Shown here: one piece after another, positions 44,839-53,821 of the stretch
Layout: the number at the start of each line of letters is the position of its first letter
Position numbering within the stretch: position 1 is the stretch's first letter
Assembly: GCF_000294775.2 (NCBI RefSeq)
Contig: NZ_CP015506.1
Location: 1,649,501 to 1,713,500, forward strand
DNA from: Cytobacillus oceanisediminis 2691
GTDB taxonomy: Bacteria; Bacillota; Bacilli; Bacillales; Cytobacillaceae
Length of the DNA: 64,000 nucleotides
Reading direction: 5' to 3'
Program-made: the position numbers and the translations under genes
Notes under the pieces: generated by a model
The model's input: the letters and a program-made list of their open reading frames with translations, nothing else
What the model was told of the DNA's origin: nothing
Databases searched by the model: none

Positions 44839-46158
44839 ATGGAAATAGAAAAAACGGAGCTGCAGAAACAGGGGAATTTCAATTCCTGGCGGCTGTATAT
44901 GACACTGCCCGTTGTATCATGGGCACTTTACGATTTTGCGAATACTATTTTTTCCTCAAATATTAATACCATTTTCTTTCCTTTTTACCTGCAGGAAGTA
45001 ATAGGAGAGAATGAAGTTTTGAATCAGATAGCGAGCACCTTTATTTCTTATTCAAATGCGCTGGCAAGCTTTTTTCTTGTCCTGTTCTCTCCATTGTTTG
45101 GGGTTATGATAGACAGGACAGGAAGAAAAAAGAAATATATAGTAATCTTTACGCTTATTACTGTAATGGCGACCATTTTAATGGGGGTTTTTGCATCAAG
45201 CCAGATTAGCGGGAAAATATTTGGGCTTCCAGTTTATCTTGCACTCGTTATTATATGTTTTATTATTGCAAAGTTTTTTTTCCATTCCAGTCTGGTTTTT
45301 TACGATGCCATGATTTCCGATTTGGGAACAAAGCAGGATATACCGCTGATTTCAGGCTTTGGAGTGGCTGTTGGCTATATCGGAACCCTTGTAGGGCTGA
45401 CAGTTTATTTATTTGTAGGAGATGACGGTTTTCACGAATCTTTTATACCAACTGCCATATTATTTCTGCTGTTTTCTTTGCCGCTGTTTTTCTTTGTAAA
45501 AGATAAGCCTTACCAGGCAAAAGAAAAACAAAAATTTTTATCAGGCTATAAGGAAATTTGGCAGACCTTTAAAGATATGAAACATTATAAGGCGATTTTC
45601 ACTTTCATGATTGCCTATTTTTTTTTAAATGATGCAATTGCCACAACGATTGCCATGATGGCTGTTTACGCAAAAACCATTGTCGGCTTTTCAACTGGCC
45701 AATTCATTTTGCTATATCTTGCTTCAACGGTGTCCAGTATAATTGGTTCTTTTGTATTTGGATATATTACCAAGGCGAAAGGGCCCAACAAAGCGGTTAA
45801 ATACGTTGGGATCCTTCTTCTTGTTGCTCTGGCAATTGCTGTTGGGGCTGTCAATGAAATCATGTTTTGGATTGCGGGCAGCATGTTTGGCGTCGCTCTG
45901 GGGTCCATGTGGGTTACCACAAGGACTTATATTGTGGAATTGACTCCAGAAGATAAAAGAGGGCAGTTTTTTGGTTTGTTTGCATTTTCAGGGAAAGTAT
46001 CTTCCATAATCGGACCCGTTATTTATGGAAGCATTACTTTGATCTTTGCCAGCTATGGAAACCTGGCAAGCAGACTTGCTTTAGGTTCATTGATGATATT
46101 AACTATAATTGGACTGCTTGTTCATTCAAAAATTAAGGATGACAGCATTCCTGAATAG
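44839..46158 (+). CDS. MFS transporter of the UMF1/Atg22-like family
   Basis: This 439-residue protein has 12 membrane helices. The family opening SWALYDFANTIFSSNI and the loop FGVMIDRTGRKKK are clear. B. subtilis YxiO is similar; the substrate is unknown. GAAGGAG lies 8 bases before the ATG. It is monocistronic. Confidence 0.85.
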   Translation: MEIEKTELQKQGNFNSWRLYMTLPVVSWALYDFANTIFSSNINTIFFPFYLQEVIGENEVLNQIASTFISYSNALASFFLVLFSPLFGVMIDRTGRKKKYIVIFTLITVMATILMGVFASSQISGKIFGLPVYLALVIICFIIAKFFFHSSLVFYDAMISDLGTKQDIPLISGFGVAVGYIGTLVGLTVYLFVGDDGFHESFIPTAILFLLFSLPLFFFVKDKPYQAKEKQKFLSGYKEIWQTFKDMKHYKAIFTFMIAYFFLNDAIATTIAMMAVYAKTIVGFSTGQFILLYLASTVSSIIGSFVFGYITKAKGPNKAVKYVGILLLVALAIAVGAVNEIMFWIAGSMFGVALGSMWVTTRTYIVELTPEDKRGQFFGLFAFSGKVSSIIGPVIYGSITLIFASYGNLASRLALGSLMILTIIGLLVHSKIKDDSIPE

Positions 46159-46182
46159 GTATGCATCTGTATCGCATGTAAG

Positions 46183-46210
46183 AAGCAAGCCGCCAATGGC
46201 TTGCTTTTTC
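46183..46210 (+). terminator. Terminator after the UMF1-family gene
   Basis: AAGCAAGCC and GGCTTGCTT pair around GCCAAT, followed by TTTTT. Confidence 0.88.
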
Positions 46211-46427
46211 TTGTTTTAGCAAAGCAGCTGACTTCCAGTCTCAGAAATAAGGACTTTTTTCATAATGAACTGAAATTTTTATAAGAAATTTTATCCATTC
46301 ATGGTATATTAATAGAGAAAAAGATTCATAATTCATATTCGGTGTCTTGCTGCTCATAAAACAAGTGTCATACAAACAGGAGCCGCGAACTTAGATATAA
46401 GCATATGAAAAAGGAAGGGCGAAAAAA

Positions 46428-47333
46428 GTGGAACAGAAAAAAGGCATTTTACTGGAAAGCGGAACGAATGAACTGGAGATTGTTGAATTCTCAATAGGAA
46501 GGAATAAATTTGGGATTAATGTTATTAAAGTGAAGGAAATTATTAATCCTGTCCCTGTCATTCCTGTCCCGCATTCTCATCGTAATATTGAAGGGATCAT
46601 TGAACTGAGGGGAGAGGTTCTTCCAGTAGTGGATGTAGCATCATCATTAAATATGCCGGCCTCAGAAAGCCCTCAGCAGGATAAGTTTATTGTGACAGAG
46701 TTTAATCAGCAGAAAATTGTTTTTCATGTTCATAATGTTTCAAAAATTCACCGCATTTCCTGGAACCAAATTGAGAAGCCTTCTGAAATGTATCAGGGTC
46801 AGGAAAGCCAGATTATCGGAATCATAAAGCTTGAGGATGAGATGGTGCTGCTCCTTGATTTTGAAAAAATGGTCACTGAGATAAATCCTGATTCAGGGAT
46901 TAGCATCCAGAAGGTGCAGAAACTTGGAAAGCGTGAAAGGTCTGACAAGAAGCTGCTTATTGCTGAAGACTCTCCACTCCTAAGAAAGCTTTTGAATGAT
47001 ACTTTAAATGAAGCTGGCTTTTGTCAAATTGAATTCTTTGAAAATGGATACGATGCTTATAGATATTTGCATTCCTTAGCCGAGTCGGGGCGTGATGTCA
47101 CTGAGGAAGTGCAAATCATGATCACTGATATCGAAATGCCGCAAATGGATGGGCATCACCTTACTAAAAAAGTTAAAGATCATCCTGTGCTTGCAAAAAT
47201 TCCAGTTATTATTTTTTCTTCATTGATTACCGAAGATCTTCGCCACAAGGGTCAGATGGTTGGAGCCAATGCGCAGGTGAGCAAGCCTGAAATTGCAGAA
47301 TTGGTGCTTTTGATAGATCAGTATGCATTATAG
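46428..47333 (+). CDS. cheV: Chemotaxis coupling protein CheV
   Basis: This 301-residue protein has an N-terminal CheW domain (about 15-155, with ELRGEVLPVVDV) and a C-terminal receiver (about 172-300) with phosphoacceptor Asp234 in ITDIEMPQMDG and Lys in QVSKPE. In B. subtilis CheV couples receptors to CheA and its phosphorylation aids adaptation. It starts with GTG at 46428. Confidence 0.96.
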   Translation: MEQKKGILLESGTNELEIVEFSIGRNKFGINVIKVKEIINPVPVIPVPHSHRNIEGIIELRGEVLPVVDVASSLNMPASESPQQDKFIVTEFNQQKIVFHVHNVSKIHRISWNQIEKPSEMYQGQESQIIGIIKLEDEMVLLLDFEKMVTEINPDSGISIQKVQKLGKRERSDKKLLIAEDSPLLRKLLNDTLNEAGFCQIEFFENGYDAYRYLHSLAESGRDVTEEVQIMITDIEMPQMDGHHLTKKVKDHPVLAKIPVIIFSSLITEDLRHKGQMVGANAQVSKPEIAELVLLIDQYAL

Positions 47334-47343
47334 AACCACCACA

Positions 47344-47376
47344 AAGAAAAAGCTGGAATACTCCAGCTTTTTCTTG
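47344..47376 (+). terminator. Terminator of cheV
   Basis: AAGAAAAAGCTGGA and TCCAGCTTTTTCTT form a perfect 14-bp stem with a 4-base loop. Confidence 0.9.
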
Positions 47377-47411
47377 TTAGGTAAGAAAGTATAACTTTGA
47401 ACTTTGATAAT

Positions 47412-47714
47412 TGTCTAGCTCCAGCGCCTGCCCCCTCGAGGTCACAAGCCTGTCTAGTTGCGGCTCCTAGGGACGAAAGCCTAGCCAAACCCTTCCAGAA
47501 GGAAAGAACACCTTCTTGCATGGCTCGTCTCATGCTTGTCGTCCCTGTGCAGCCGCCTCCACATTTCGGCAATCCTCCTAAAAAGGCAAAGGACGCCTTT
47601 CCATGAGGCCCGTCTTAGGCTTTTCGGGGGTGAGCACCTAGGGAAAGCTTCCTTGGATGTTCTTCGCAGGAACAAGCGGTTTTGGCTTGTTCCGAAGGCG
47701 CTTGCGCTTTTCTT
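47412..47714 (+). repeat. Full-length dispersed palindromic repeat (family A)
   Basis: This 303-base non-coding element runs from TGTCTAGCTCCAGCGCCTG to GGCGCTTGCGCTTTTCTT. Both ends recur, inverted, in the 73-base copy at 28347-28419. Internal hairpins include AAAGGC/GCCTTT and ACAAGC/GCTTGT. GC content is visibly higher than in the flanking DNA. Its 3' end lies within a few bases of the ykyB stop. Similar elements are scattered through Bacillaceae genomes (from memory). Confidence 0.8.
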
Positions 47715-47716
47715 GA

Positions 47717-48184
47717 TTAAAAGTAACTTTCTCCTAATTTCTTAAATACAGGTTTTTCATAGCGGTGCTTTTTTGCATTTGGCTTGCTATTAAGCTCTTT
47801 TAGCCCTGTATATGACATAAGCAATTTTTTCGCCGCATTAAGAGATAGAGAAGATTTTGGATTTCTGACGAAGGAATCGAGTTTGCCCAAATGGGGAAGC
47901 TCTGAGAAATCCTCTTTAGAAGGCGGAAGATGGAAAGAATAATTCCCGCATTTTACGAGAACATCTGACTGCTGCTGGCTGTTTTTTGGATTGCCAGAAT
48001 AGTGAAGGCCTGCTTTCTGGGCTTTTCCTTCTCTAATTAACTTTTGAAGTGCATCGTGCTTTAATTTATACAAAAATTTAGGGTTTGGTGCTGTCTTTGC
48101 ATGGCGGTTAACGGTGAAGATGGCTTGAGAGAGGTTTTCAACCGTTGGTTGCAGATGGGGATATTGTTTCTTATCAGAATTCAA
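47717..48184 (-). CDS. ykyB: YkyB-like protein
   Basis: This protein of about 155 residues has the block LQPTVENLSQAIFTVNRHAK, then SQQQSDVLVKCGNYSFHLPP, matching B. subtilis YkyB in sequence and length. Function is unknown. The TTG start at 48184 follows AAAGGAG by 8 bases; the longer frame to 48253 has no support. The gene lies next to cheV as in B. subtilis. Confidence 0.85.
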   Translation of the reverse strand: MNSDKKQYPHLQPTVENLSQAIFTVNRHAKTAPNPKFLYKLKHDALQKLIREGKAQKAGLHYSGNPKNSQQQSDVLVKCGNYSFHLPPSKEDFSELPHLGKLDSFVRNPKSSLSLNAAKKLLMSYTGLKELNSKPNAKKHRYEKPVFKKLGESYF

Positions 48185-48280
48185 TTTCCAATCTCCTTTC
48201 AAATTATAAAGGGGTATAAACAATATTATACCCTTTTTAGTCAATAAAACCAACTTGGATAAGGCTTTTAATACAAAAGC

Positions 48281-49561
48281 TTATCCATCCAGCTGCTTTC
48301 TGCTTATAGGTTGTAAGGATCCTGACTTTTTCCATATAACCATCAGCATTGATGAACCTAATAATGTTGTTGCCAAGCCAGCGCCAATCATAACAAAAGA
48401 GGCACCTAGCTGTTTTGCAAGAAGAGCTCCTGCAGCAGGTGCAATAAGCATGGAAAAAGTCTGCAGGGACATGGCGGCAGCCGAAACTCTGCCCATCATT
48501 TGCTTTGGTGTTTCAGATTGGAGCACATAGCCGTAAGGAACAGATTCTCCAGCTCCTAAAAGACCTAATAGACATGCACCGATTATCCAGACCAGTGGAG
48601 GGAAATTAAGAAGACCTAAGCCTCCAAGTCCAACAGCTACAATAAAAGTGCCGCTTAATATGGCCGAAGAACTCATTAAATGGACGGGTTTTCGGTTCCA
48701 CCCTGTCCAATGGCCCAGCAAAAGTGAGCCAGCAACACTGCCTGCTCCCACTGCACTGATCAGTAATCCAAAATTGCCCTCATTAAATCCAATCTGCTTT
48801 GCAATAAAAATAAATAACCCATCATAAAGGAAAATGATGAAAAATGCTGCAGAAGAAAGAATAATTGAGACCCTTAAAAGGGGAGTGTGGAAAATATGTT
48901 TTATGCCCTCTGAAAATTCTTTCCAATAACTTGTTTTGACAGTATAGTCTTCTGCCATTCTTTTATCTGATTCCTCAAAAGAAGTTAAGCTGGGAAGAAA
49001 TAGAAGGAAAACAATGGCTGCAATGAATCCTGCTGCTTCAAATAGAAAGGGGCTTTTTGGTCCGAAAACTGCTATTATCCCTCCGCCTAATGCTGGCCCG
49101 GCAATTTTCATGGTATTGACTGAAAGCTGGCTTAGAGTTACTGCTTCAGGCAGCATGCTGTCAGGTACAATCATCCGGATAGCACTCTGCCTTGCCGGGT
49201 CGTAAAGGGCTGATACGGTTCCCTTTAAAAAGACAAATAATAGCAGAATGTATAGGTTGGGAGCGTAAAACAAGCCTCCGACAAAGACAATTCTTAAAAG
49301 GAGGCAAACGATCATAACAGCTTTTTTCGGTAATCTATCCACAAATACACTTGCAAATGGACCGATAATGACCCAGGGAAGGCCGAGAACAATAATAACA
49401 GAGGCAATTGCCGTTTCATCAAGCCCCCAGTGATAAGCGACAATAACCTGCAAAGCAATAAAATCGAGCCAGTTACCCAAATCGGAAAATAACTGGGCAC
49501 CAAATAGAGAGCGAAAGGATTTCAGCTTGAGTGGTTTAAAAATGCCGGGTTTCATTGGCAA
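48281..49561 (-). CDS. MFS exporter (macrolide-efflux-like MFS_3)
   Basis: This 426-residue protein has 12 membrane helices. It begins FRSLFGAQLFSDLGNWLDFIA and contains VFVDRLPKKAVM and LYDPARQSAIRMIV, typical of MFS_3/macrolide-efflux-like proteins. The position corresponds to B. subtilis ykuC. The first bases overlap the PadR gene upstream by 10, so the regulator and pump form an operon. The drug or metabolite exported is unknown. Confidence 0.82.
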   Translation of the reverse strand: MPMKPGIFKPLKLKSFRSLFGAQLFSDLGNWLDFIALQVIVAYHWGLDETAIASVIIVLGLPWVIIGPFASVFVDRLPKKAVMIVCLLLRIVFVGGLFYAPNLYILLLFVFLKGTVSALYDPARQSAIRMIVPDSMLPEAVTLSQLSVNTMKIAGPALGGGIIAVFGPKSPFLFEAAGFIAAIVFLLFLPSLTSFEESDKRMAEDYTVKTSYWKEFSEGIKHIFHTPLLRVSIILSSAAFFIIFLYDGLFIFIAKQIGFNEGNFGLLISAVGAGSVAGSLLLGHWTGWNRKPVHLMSSSAILSGTFIVAVGLGGLGLLNFPPLVWIIGACLLGLLGAGESVPYGYVLQSETPKQMMGRVSAAAMSLQTFSMLIAPAAGALLAKQLGASFVMIGAGLATTLLGSSMLMVIWKKSGSLQPISRKQLDG

Positions 49562-50166
49562 TTCCCCTTATCCCCGCCAATGGCCCTCCTTCGCCTGTTT
49601 AGCAGCTTTTCAGTATTGCCATGAGGGTCCTGGCCATCTGGCAGATTATTATTTTGCAGCGCTTCAATTGATTCTTCAATCCATTTAATTTCTGTTTCCA
49701 GCTTCATTTCTGCATATCGAATAGAGAGGCAGCCAAGCTTGCTGACATAGGAGTATCCATTTCGCGGCCATTCTTGTACAAATTTTAGAATATCAGAGGT
49801 TTCTTCTTTTCTTTTTAATAAATGGCTAATTAACACTTCATTATCCATATCTTCATGCCATGTTGACATTTTCATTAGCAATTCATCTTTAATAACCGGG
49901 AAAGAAGGAGGAATCTTCAGCCAGTTCTCAAACTCTTTCCAGCCTTTTGCAGTGAGCTCATACATTTTTTTCTTTCTTCCTTCATCTTCCTGCTCGATTG
50001 CATAGATAAATCCTTCTTCCTCCAGCTTTTTTAATTTCGGGTAAATGCTCCCATAGCTCATTCCCCAATAAAGGCCAGCAGCTTTGTGTTCAAATTCAGA
50101 TTTAATATTATATCCTGTGCTGGGCCAAAAGCTTAGCACAGCAAGAATGGTATGTTCTATAGACAA
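49552..50166 (-). CDS. PadR-family transcriptional regulator
   Basis: This 204-residue PadR repressor has an N-terminal winged helix (HTILAVLSFWPSTGYNIKSE, YWGMSYGSIYPKLKKLEEEGF) and a C-terminal helical dimerisation domain. The TTG start at 50166 is 8 bases after AAAGGAG. It is the first gene of the operon and probably represses itself and the MFS gene through the dyads upstream. Confidence 0.87.
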   Translation of the reverse strand: MSIEHTILAVLSFWPSTGYNIKSEFEHKAAGLYWGMSYGSIYPKLKKLEEEGFIYAIEQEDEGRKKKMYELTAKGWKEFENWLKIPPSFPVIKDELLMKMSTWHEDMDNEVLISHLLKRKEETSDILKFVQEWPRNGYSYVSKLGCLSIRYAEMKLETEIKWIEESIEALQNNNLPDGQDPHGNTEKLLNRRRRAIGGDKGNCQ

Positions 50167-50186
50167 TTATAAAACTCCTTTCAATG

Positions 50187-50213
50187 TATCATGCTGATAT
50201 ATCAATATGATAT
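50187..50213 (-). promoter_or_regulatory. Two overlapping dyads upstream of the PadR gene
   Basis: TATCA-TGC-TGATA (50187-50199) and ATATCA-ATA-TGATAT (50199-50213) are both perfect and share one base. TATCA-N3-TGATA is a plausible PadR operator, here doubled next to the ribosome site region. Confidence 0.65.
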
Positions 50214-50245
50214 GTTGTGTTTAAAAAAATATCAACTAAAAAATA

Positions 50246-50276
50246 AAAACTTTCGCAATTTTTCAGCGAAAGTTTT
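50246..50276. terminator. Terminator between ykuD and PadR promoter region
   Basis: AAAACTTTCGC and GCGAAAGTTTT form a perfect 11-bp stem. It would end the leftward ykuD transcript. Confidence 0.8.
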
Positions 50277-50302
50277 GTTGAAAGGACGATTGTAAGTAAC
50301 AG

Positions 50303-50800
50303 CTAAGGCTGTATCCGTACCCTGGTGCCATTTGGCACTATGCGTGACAATTCGAGCACATCCTGGTTATACATGCGTATACAGCCTTGGGAAACAGATT
50401 GGCCAATTGAGGAAGGATTATTAGTTCCGTGAATTCCATAGCCGGCTTTCGACAGGGAAAGCCACATGACACCATATGGGCCGCCGGGATTAGGTTCTCT
50501 GTTCACAATAACAAACTCTCCAATTGGGGTCTGTGTCAGCATTTTTCCGACGGCAATGGGGTACACTTTTTGAATGGCACCGTTATATAAAAGAGTTAAG
50601 CTTCTTTTACCTCTTGAAACAATGATGGTATACGGAATGGAATCTGGTTCCGGCAGCCCTGGTATTACTAATCGCTGGCCGGGATAGATCAGGCCTGGGT
50701 TTACAATGGAAGGGTTTGCCCCCAGAAGCTCGCTTAAAGGGCGGCGGTAATTCTTTGCGATGACAGACAATGTCTCACCAGGTTTTACTATATGGTACAT
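50303..50800 (-). CDS. ykuD: L,D-transpeptidase YkuD with LysM domain
   Basis: This 165-residue protein has a LysM domain (residues 2-48, [17 protein letters not shown]) and a YkuD catalytic domain with His124 (GIHGTN) and nucleophile Cys140 (VSQGCIRM). It would cross-link peptidoglycan in a beta-lactam-resistant way; in Bacillus it is spore-associated. There is no signal peptide, as in B. subtilis YkuD, whose length (164) agrees. ATG 50800 is 6 bases after AGAGGTG. Confidence 0.94.
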   Translation of the reverse strand: MYHIVKPGETLSVIAKNYRRPLSELLGANPSIVNPGLIYPGQRLVIPGLPEPDSIPYTIIVSRGKRSLTLLYNGAIQKVYPIAVGKMLTQTPIGEFVIVNREPNPGGPYGVMWLSLSKAGYGIHGTNNPSSIGQSVSQGCIRMYNQDVLELSRIVPNGTRVRIQP

Positions 50801-50895
50801 AACAATCACCTCTTTCTGAAAGGTCTATTCAAATATATGCCTGCAAAAATGATCTTGTAACTTATTGAATAAATTGTGTCACGAAGGCAGCAAAA

Positions 50896-50927
50896 AAAGG
50901 AAAGCTGCAAAGGTGTGCTTTCCTTTA
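50896..50927 (-). terminator. Terminator of ykuE
   Basis: AAAGGAAAGC and GCTTTCCTTT pair. On the minus strand TTTTTTT follows. The stem overlaps the ykuE stop codon. Confidence 0.85.
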
Positions 50928-51800
50928 ATTCCCGCTGTTTGATTGTAGGGTAAATACCGTCAGTTCAGGTTTGGATAAAAACCGGAAGGGCAGCCGGGTT
51001 GTACCAAGCCCTCTGTTTACATAAAGAGTTAAAGGGCGTTGGCTGCCGATTTCATAGAAGCCTTCATAGTATCTTTCAGCATGCGGCGGTTTAACTAACG
51101 CTCCAATGAACGGCAGTTTTATTTGTCCTCCATGACTATGGCCGCTCAACTGCAGATTGATGTTGAAAGCTGAGGCTTCATCTGCTAAATCCGGTGCATG
51201 GGACAATAAAATGTTATAGGAAGAATCGTCCAGACTTCCGCTGGCAAGCTTTATGTCCGGTTTGCCGAGCATGGCATCGTCAATGCCGATAATCTGGATG
51301 CTGCTTCCGGAAAACTCGATTTTCCGATTTTCATTCAGCAAAAGAATAAACCCGGATTCTTCCATAATAGATTTATAGATATCAGAACCATAGCCCCCGT
51401 GATCATGGTTTCCATAAATAGCAAACCTTCCAAGCGGCGCCTGAATCCTTTTCAGGAGGGGGGCGATTTGGTTTGCCTCTTTATATTTGTTGGGTTCATC
51501 CATCAGATCACCTGTAAAGAAGACAATATCAGGCTTCAAGCTGTTTATCTTTTCAATCAATTTTTCAAGCTGTTTCAGGTCATAATGAAATCCTAAATGG
51601 GTATCGCTGAATTGGATGATTTTTTTATTATGGAACGCTTGTGGAATAGCGTTGTCAGAAATTTTGTAGTTTGTGATTTCCAAGAGCCGCGGCTCAATAT
51701 CCCGTGCATAATAATAGCCGCCTGCACTAATACCAAAAACAGCAGCAAAAAAGCCGAGAGCTCTTTTTAAAAAAGATCTTCTGGACACTTTTTCCGGCAT
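50925..51800 (-). CDS. ykuE: Tat-exported metallophosphoesterase YkuE
   Basis: This 291-residue protein has a twin-arginine signal (SRRSFLKRALGFFAAVFG) and calcineurin-like metal motifs FSDTHLG, FFTGDLMDE, GNHDHGG, LSHAPD and SGHSHGGQ. B. subtilis YkuE is exported by TatAyCy and held at the cell wall; the same is expected here. The physiological substrate is unknown. It is divergent from fadH. Confidence 0.92.
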   Translation of the reverse strand: MPEKVSRRSFLKRALGFFAAVFGISAGGYYYARDIEPRLLEITNYKISDNAIPQAFHNKKIIQFSDTHLGFHYDLKQLEKLIEKINSLKPDIVFFTGDLMDEPNKYKEANQIAPLLKRIQAPLGRFAIYGNHDHGGYGSDIYKSIMEESGFILLLNENRKIEFSGSSIQIIGIDDAMLGKPDIKLASGSLDDSSYNILLSHAPDLADEASAFNINLQLSGHSHGGQIKLPFIGALVKPPHAERYYEGFYEIGSQRPLTLYVNRGLGTTRLPFRFLSKPELTVFTLQSNSGN

Positions 51801-52010
51801 TTAGCATACCAACCTATCTATTAAAATTTTTTTTGAAGTATTGAGCATGAGTAAAGGCAATGCTTCTCATAGCAGTATCTTTAATACTATCAAACTATCC
51901 TATTAAAAAGAAGAAATAACTATGCTTGTTTTTTATCCTTCATTTTCCTTAAAATTATTAATTAATTTGTAAATAATAATTCGAAAATTCTATATTTAAT
52001 GGTAAAATAT

Positions 52011-52030
52011 AAATGAATGATCATTCATTT
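52011..52030. promoter_or_regulatory. 20-bp perfect palindrome upstream of fadH (FadR-like)
   Basis: AAATGAATGA-TCATTCATTT lies 19 bases before the fadH start. Half-sites TGAATGA/TCATTCA equal those of the B. subtilis FadR operator, but here without its four-base centre. It probably binds a TetR-type repressor, possibly FadR. It also creates a false ATG start at 52013. Confidence 0.6.
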
Positions 52031-52048
52031 TTTGAGAGGGGAATTAGA

Positions 52049-52813
52049 ATGAAGAATAAAACAGTCATTGTTACTGGCGGTTCCAGCGGTATGGGAAAAT
52101 ATATGGCAAAGAGGTTTGCTGAAGCCGGAGCGAATGTGGTGATAACAGGAAGGAATCCGGAACGCCTCGAGACAGCAAAAGCTGAAATTCAAACCTTCCA
52201 GGGTCAAGTTTTGACAATTCAAATGGATGTCCGTGAAATTGAACATGTTAAACATATGCTCAACGAAACACTAAATGTATTTGGACAAGTTGATTTCCTT
52301 GTTAATAATGCAGCGGGAAATTTTATATGCCCTGCAGAGAGCTTGAGTGCAAATGGATGGAATTCTGTTATTAATATTGTCTTGAATGGAACCTTTTATT
52401 GTTCGAGTGAAGTCGGTAAACACTGGATTGAAAAAGGAGTTAAGGGAAGCATCATTAATATGGTGGCTACATATGCATGGGATGCTGGAGCGGGTGTTAT
52501 ACACTCGGCAGCAGCAAAAGCAGGTGTATTATCCATGACAAGAACCTTGGCTGTAGAATGGGGAAGAAAATACGGAATTAGAGTGAATGCAATAGCCCCA
52601 GGTCCGATTGAAAGGACAGGAGGGGCTGACAGGCTTTGGGAATCAGAAGAAGCTGCAAACAGGACACTCCAAAGTGTGCCCCTTGGCAGGCTCGGTAAGC
52701 CGGAAGAAATCGCAGAATTGGCATTCTTCCTTTTCTCTGAGCATGCAGGTTATATTAATGGGGAGTGCATCACTATGGATGGAGGACAGTGGCTGAATCA
52801 ATTTCCATTTTAA
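52049..52813 (+). CDS. fadH: SDR oxidoreductase, 2,4-dienoyl-CoA reductase FadH type
   Basis: This 254-residue SDR has TGGSSGMGKYMAKRFAEAGA, NNAAGNF (a dienoyl-CoA reductase-like variant of NNAG) and SAAAKAGV, where Tyr of YxxxK is replaced by Ser (HSAAAKAG), as in dienoyl-CoA reductases. Length equals B. subtilis FadH (YkuF). It would reduce 2,4-dienoyl-CoA in unsaturated fatty-acid degradation. ATG 52049 follows GAGAGGGG by 8 bases. Confidence 0.87.
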   Translation: MKNKTVIVTGGSSGMGKYMAKRFAEAGANVVITGRNPERLETAKAEIQTFQGQVLTIQMDVREIEHVKHMLNETLNVFGQVDFLVNNAAGNFICPAESLSANGWNSVINIVLNGTFYCSSEVGKHWIEKGVKGSIINMVATYAWDAGAGVIHSAAAKAGVLSMTRTLAVEWGRKYGIRVNAIAPGPIERTGGADRLWESEEAANRTLQSVPLGRLGKPEEIAELAFFLFSEHAGYINGECITMDGGQWLNQFPF

Positions 52814-52824
52814 TGCTTATGAAT

Positions 52825-52850
52825 ACCGGCTGAATTAATTTCAGCCGGTT
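52825..52850. terminator. Bidirectional terminator between fadH and C39-like gene
   Basis: ACCGGCTGAA and TTCAGCCGGT form a perfect stem around TTAAT. The U tract is short. Confidence 0.7.
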
Positions 52851-52858
52851 GCCATTAT

Positions 52859-53641
52859 CTATTGGTAACTTACTGCTCTGGATTGCAATGCTTTCCATGA
52901 TGAGATGAATCGTTCTTTAGAAACCTTCACCTGTTTTTTCCCTGAGAGGGGATCGTTTAGAATAACAAACTGTTCATCATAGCCTACCAATACGACTGCA
53001 TGAAGATCTAAAGGAGTTTTAATGGTTTTGCCGGAGTGAGTCCAGGACTCCCAGCGGTCAGGAAGCCTATAATCTCCTGTTGTCCAGACCACAGCAGGAT
53101 ATCCCTTGGATACATGCATAAGAATCGCTTCAAAATTTTGGCCGGATAAATTTACGGCTCTTCCGGGAAGATATTTATTCACTAATTCTTCAATTGGTTT
53201 ATCAAAAACAGCGTAGCCTGCACTTGTCCCGGTCATATCTCCTACAAATCCTTCTGCTGGATTACCCCATTTTAAAATATCGCCTTTTGAACGTATCAGC
53301 GGATCATTATCTTTCTTTACTGCATTATACAAATCCATTTTCCCTACTTGCACACCTGCATGCCGCAGGACCATTGTCAGGCTGGTTACTTCGCATCCAT
53401 ACTTCAATTCGGGGTTTTGTCTGATTAGTGGAACATCAATGATGACAGATTCCTTTTTCACAGCCGCAGGAGTTTTCGGAGATTGGGCTGTTGCTTTCTG
53501 CTGTACCTTCTTTGCCTTTACTGGTATTTGTGCATCCAGATCTTTTGAGGCCATGTCAGGCTTTTGCAAAGGACTGGCAGGTTCTGAATGGCCGCAGCCA
53601 AGCAAAGGAATAAGAAGGGATATAAATAGGAGATTTCTCAT
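52859..53641 (-). CDS. C39-like cysteine peptidase lipoprotein
   Basis: This 260-residue protein has a lipoprotein signal (MRNLLFISLLIPLLGC) and an Ala/Lys/Gln-rich spacer. A Peptidase_C39_2 domain follows: Cys in YGCEVTSLTMVLRHAG, His in LDLHAVVLVGYD, Asp in ILNDPLSG. All three catalytic residues are present. It acts outside the membrane; the substrate is unknown. AGAGGG precedes the ATG. Confidence 0.85.
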   Translation of the reverse strand: MRNLLFISLLIPLLGCGHSEPASPLQKPDMASKDLDAQIPVKAKKVQQKATAQSPKTPAAVKKESVIIDVPLIRQNPELKYGCEVTSLTMVLRHAGVQVGKMDLYNAVKKDNDPLIRSKGDILKWGNPAEGFVGDMTGTSAGYAVFDKPIEELVNKYLPGRAVNLSGQNFEAILMHVSKGYPAVVWTTGDYRLPDRWESWTHSGKTIKTPLDLHAVVLVGYDEQFVILNDPLSGKKQVKVSKERFISSWKALQSRAVSYQ

Positions 53642-53821
53642 GAAATACCCTCTTTCTTTGATGTCCTGATATTAGCTTGTGAGAGAAGGCGCGGCAATAT
53701 GATGCAAAGCTTTTGCCAAACAATGCTGTTTTATCAAAAAGTGGAATCTATATTTTGAATAGTAAAAGTTTTAAGCGAATATGGTATAATAACTCATTAA
53801 TATACATAGGGAGGCTAGGAC

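Noticed and set aside
47397..47745. Several overlapping short frames on both strands
   Set aside because: All lie in the 303-base non-coding repeat, whose GC-rich composition keeps several frames open by chance.
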